5,578 nt of DNA, from positions 1 to 5,578 of the forward strand of contig CAADVA010000086.1 in the NCBI GenBank assembly GCA_900752345.1. Reading direction: 5' to 3'. The stretch is from an uncultured Collinsella sp. GTDB taxonomy: Bacteria > Actinomycetota > Coriobacteriia > Coriobacteriales > Coriobacteriaceae. Shown piece by piece: positions 5,189 through 5,578 of the stretch. A program made the translations under genes and the position numbers. Positions within the stretch are counted from its first letter, which is position 1. Each line of letters starts with the position of its first letter. The notes below the pieces were generated by a model that saw only the letters and a list, made by a program, of their open reading frames with translations, searched no databases and was not told the DNA's origin.

Positions 5189-5578
5189 TTAGCGTTTCTT
5201 TCCGCGGAAGAAGAAGCCGTGCAGCGAGGGCTTGAGTCCGCGGTTGGCGCGACGTTCCTCGATATGATCGTGGATCGAAGCGACGCGTTCGATGACTTCG
5301 TCGGGGATCGGCACATCGGGATTCATGTTCTCGACCTGGCTGACCTCGGCGGCGGCGACCTGGTCGATAATGGGCACATCGTCGCGCGAGATGACGGGCG
5401 TGGCGTCTTCCTTCATCTTGCGATAGCGCTGCATCATGTCGGTCTGCAGCTGCTGGGCCGATGGCGGCGTCCAGATGATGGCGTTGGCGCCGGCGGCGAT
5501 GGTCTCACGGATGCTCTCGGGCGTTTTGCCGCCCGGTGCGATGAGCGGCAGGTTGGGATAGTGCTCGCGCAGTTCACG
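5189..5578 (-). CDS. C-terminal part of unrecognised, possibly TIM-barrel, protein (5' end outside window)
   Basis: The minus-strand frame is open from the right edge (5578) to TAA at 5189-5191, giving 129 visible residues. The first part, LPLIAPGGKTPESI at 10-23 followed by AAGANAIIWTPPSA at 28-41, resembles the last beta-alpha units of phosphate-binding TIM barrels. There a Gly-Gly turn after a strand is followed by a helix and then an AGAxxI strand. That likeness is an inference from pattern only. After about residue 45 the sequence becomes charged and probably helical, ending in a basic tail (HGFFFRGKKR) not expected of a plain barrel. I cannot assign a substrate or enzyme name. The gene ends against the degV-type gene with a shared terminator region between them. 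Confidence 0.75.
   Translation of the reverse strand, partial: RELREHYPNLPLIAPGGKTPESIRETIAAGANAIIWTPPSAQQLQTDMMQRYRKMKEDATPVISRDDVPIIDQVAAAEVSQVENMNPDVPIPDEVIERVASIHDHIEERRANRGLKPSLHGFFFRGKKR

Overview
The window looks like chromosomal DNA from a high-GC actinobacterium of the class Coriobacteriia, most likely a Collinsella-type gut organism. This is an inference from the strongly GC-biased third codon positions, a class III (Firmicutes-type) fructose-1,6-bisphosphatase, GtrA-like membrane proteins, a DegV protein and a secreted DUF4430-type protein. No rRNA, tRNA or phage marker is present to fix the taxon.

Layout, left to right. Positions 1-441 (+) hold the 3' end of a secreted or surface protein: a Gly/Ser/Thr-rich linker followed by a DUF4430-like domain. 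An intrinsic terminator follows at 463-502. Positions 512-741 hold no credible gene. They carry a striking array of eight copies of a 14-bp element (consensus GGGAYGCRSTTTCC) in strictly alternating orientation, with starts at 512, 542, 574, 604, 636, 666, 698 and 728. This amounts to four tandem 62-bp units. The array lies between two convergent terminators (463-502 and 794-828). Positions 855-3872 (-) hold a probable operon read leftwards: class III fructose-1,6-bisphosphatase (fbp), then two tandem GtrA-family membrane proteins, ending at the terminator at 794-828. Hairpins without good U-tracts sit between fbp and the first gtrA-like gene, and between the two gtrA-like genes.

Positions 3873-4190 are a divergent intergenic region with several dyads and a repeated 10-mer. 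A DegV/FakB-type fatty-acid-binding protein gene (4191-5081, +) follows. A convergent terminator at 5146-5178 separates it from the C-terminal part of an unrecognised, possibly TIM-barrel, protein (5189-5578, -) that runs off the right edge.

Functionally, fbp serves gluconeogenesis. The GtrA-like proteins probably move lipid-linked sugars for cell-surface glycans. DegV/FakB presents fatty acids for phosphorylation by a FakA kinase, which is not in the window. A link between sugar-phosphate supply and envelope glycan export through the fbp-gtrA arrangement is plausible but unproven. The most unusual item is the alternating 62-bp repeat array, which I cannot assign to a known family from sequence alone.
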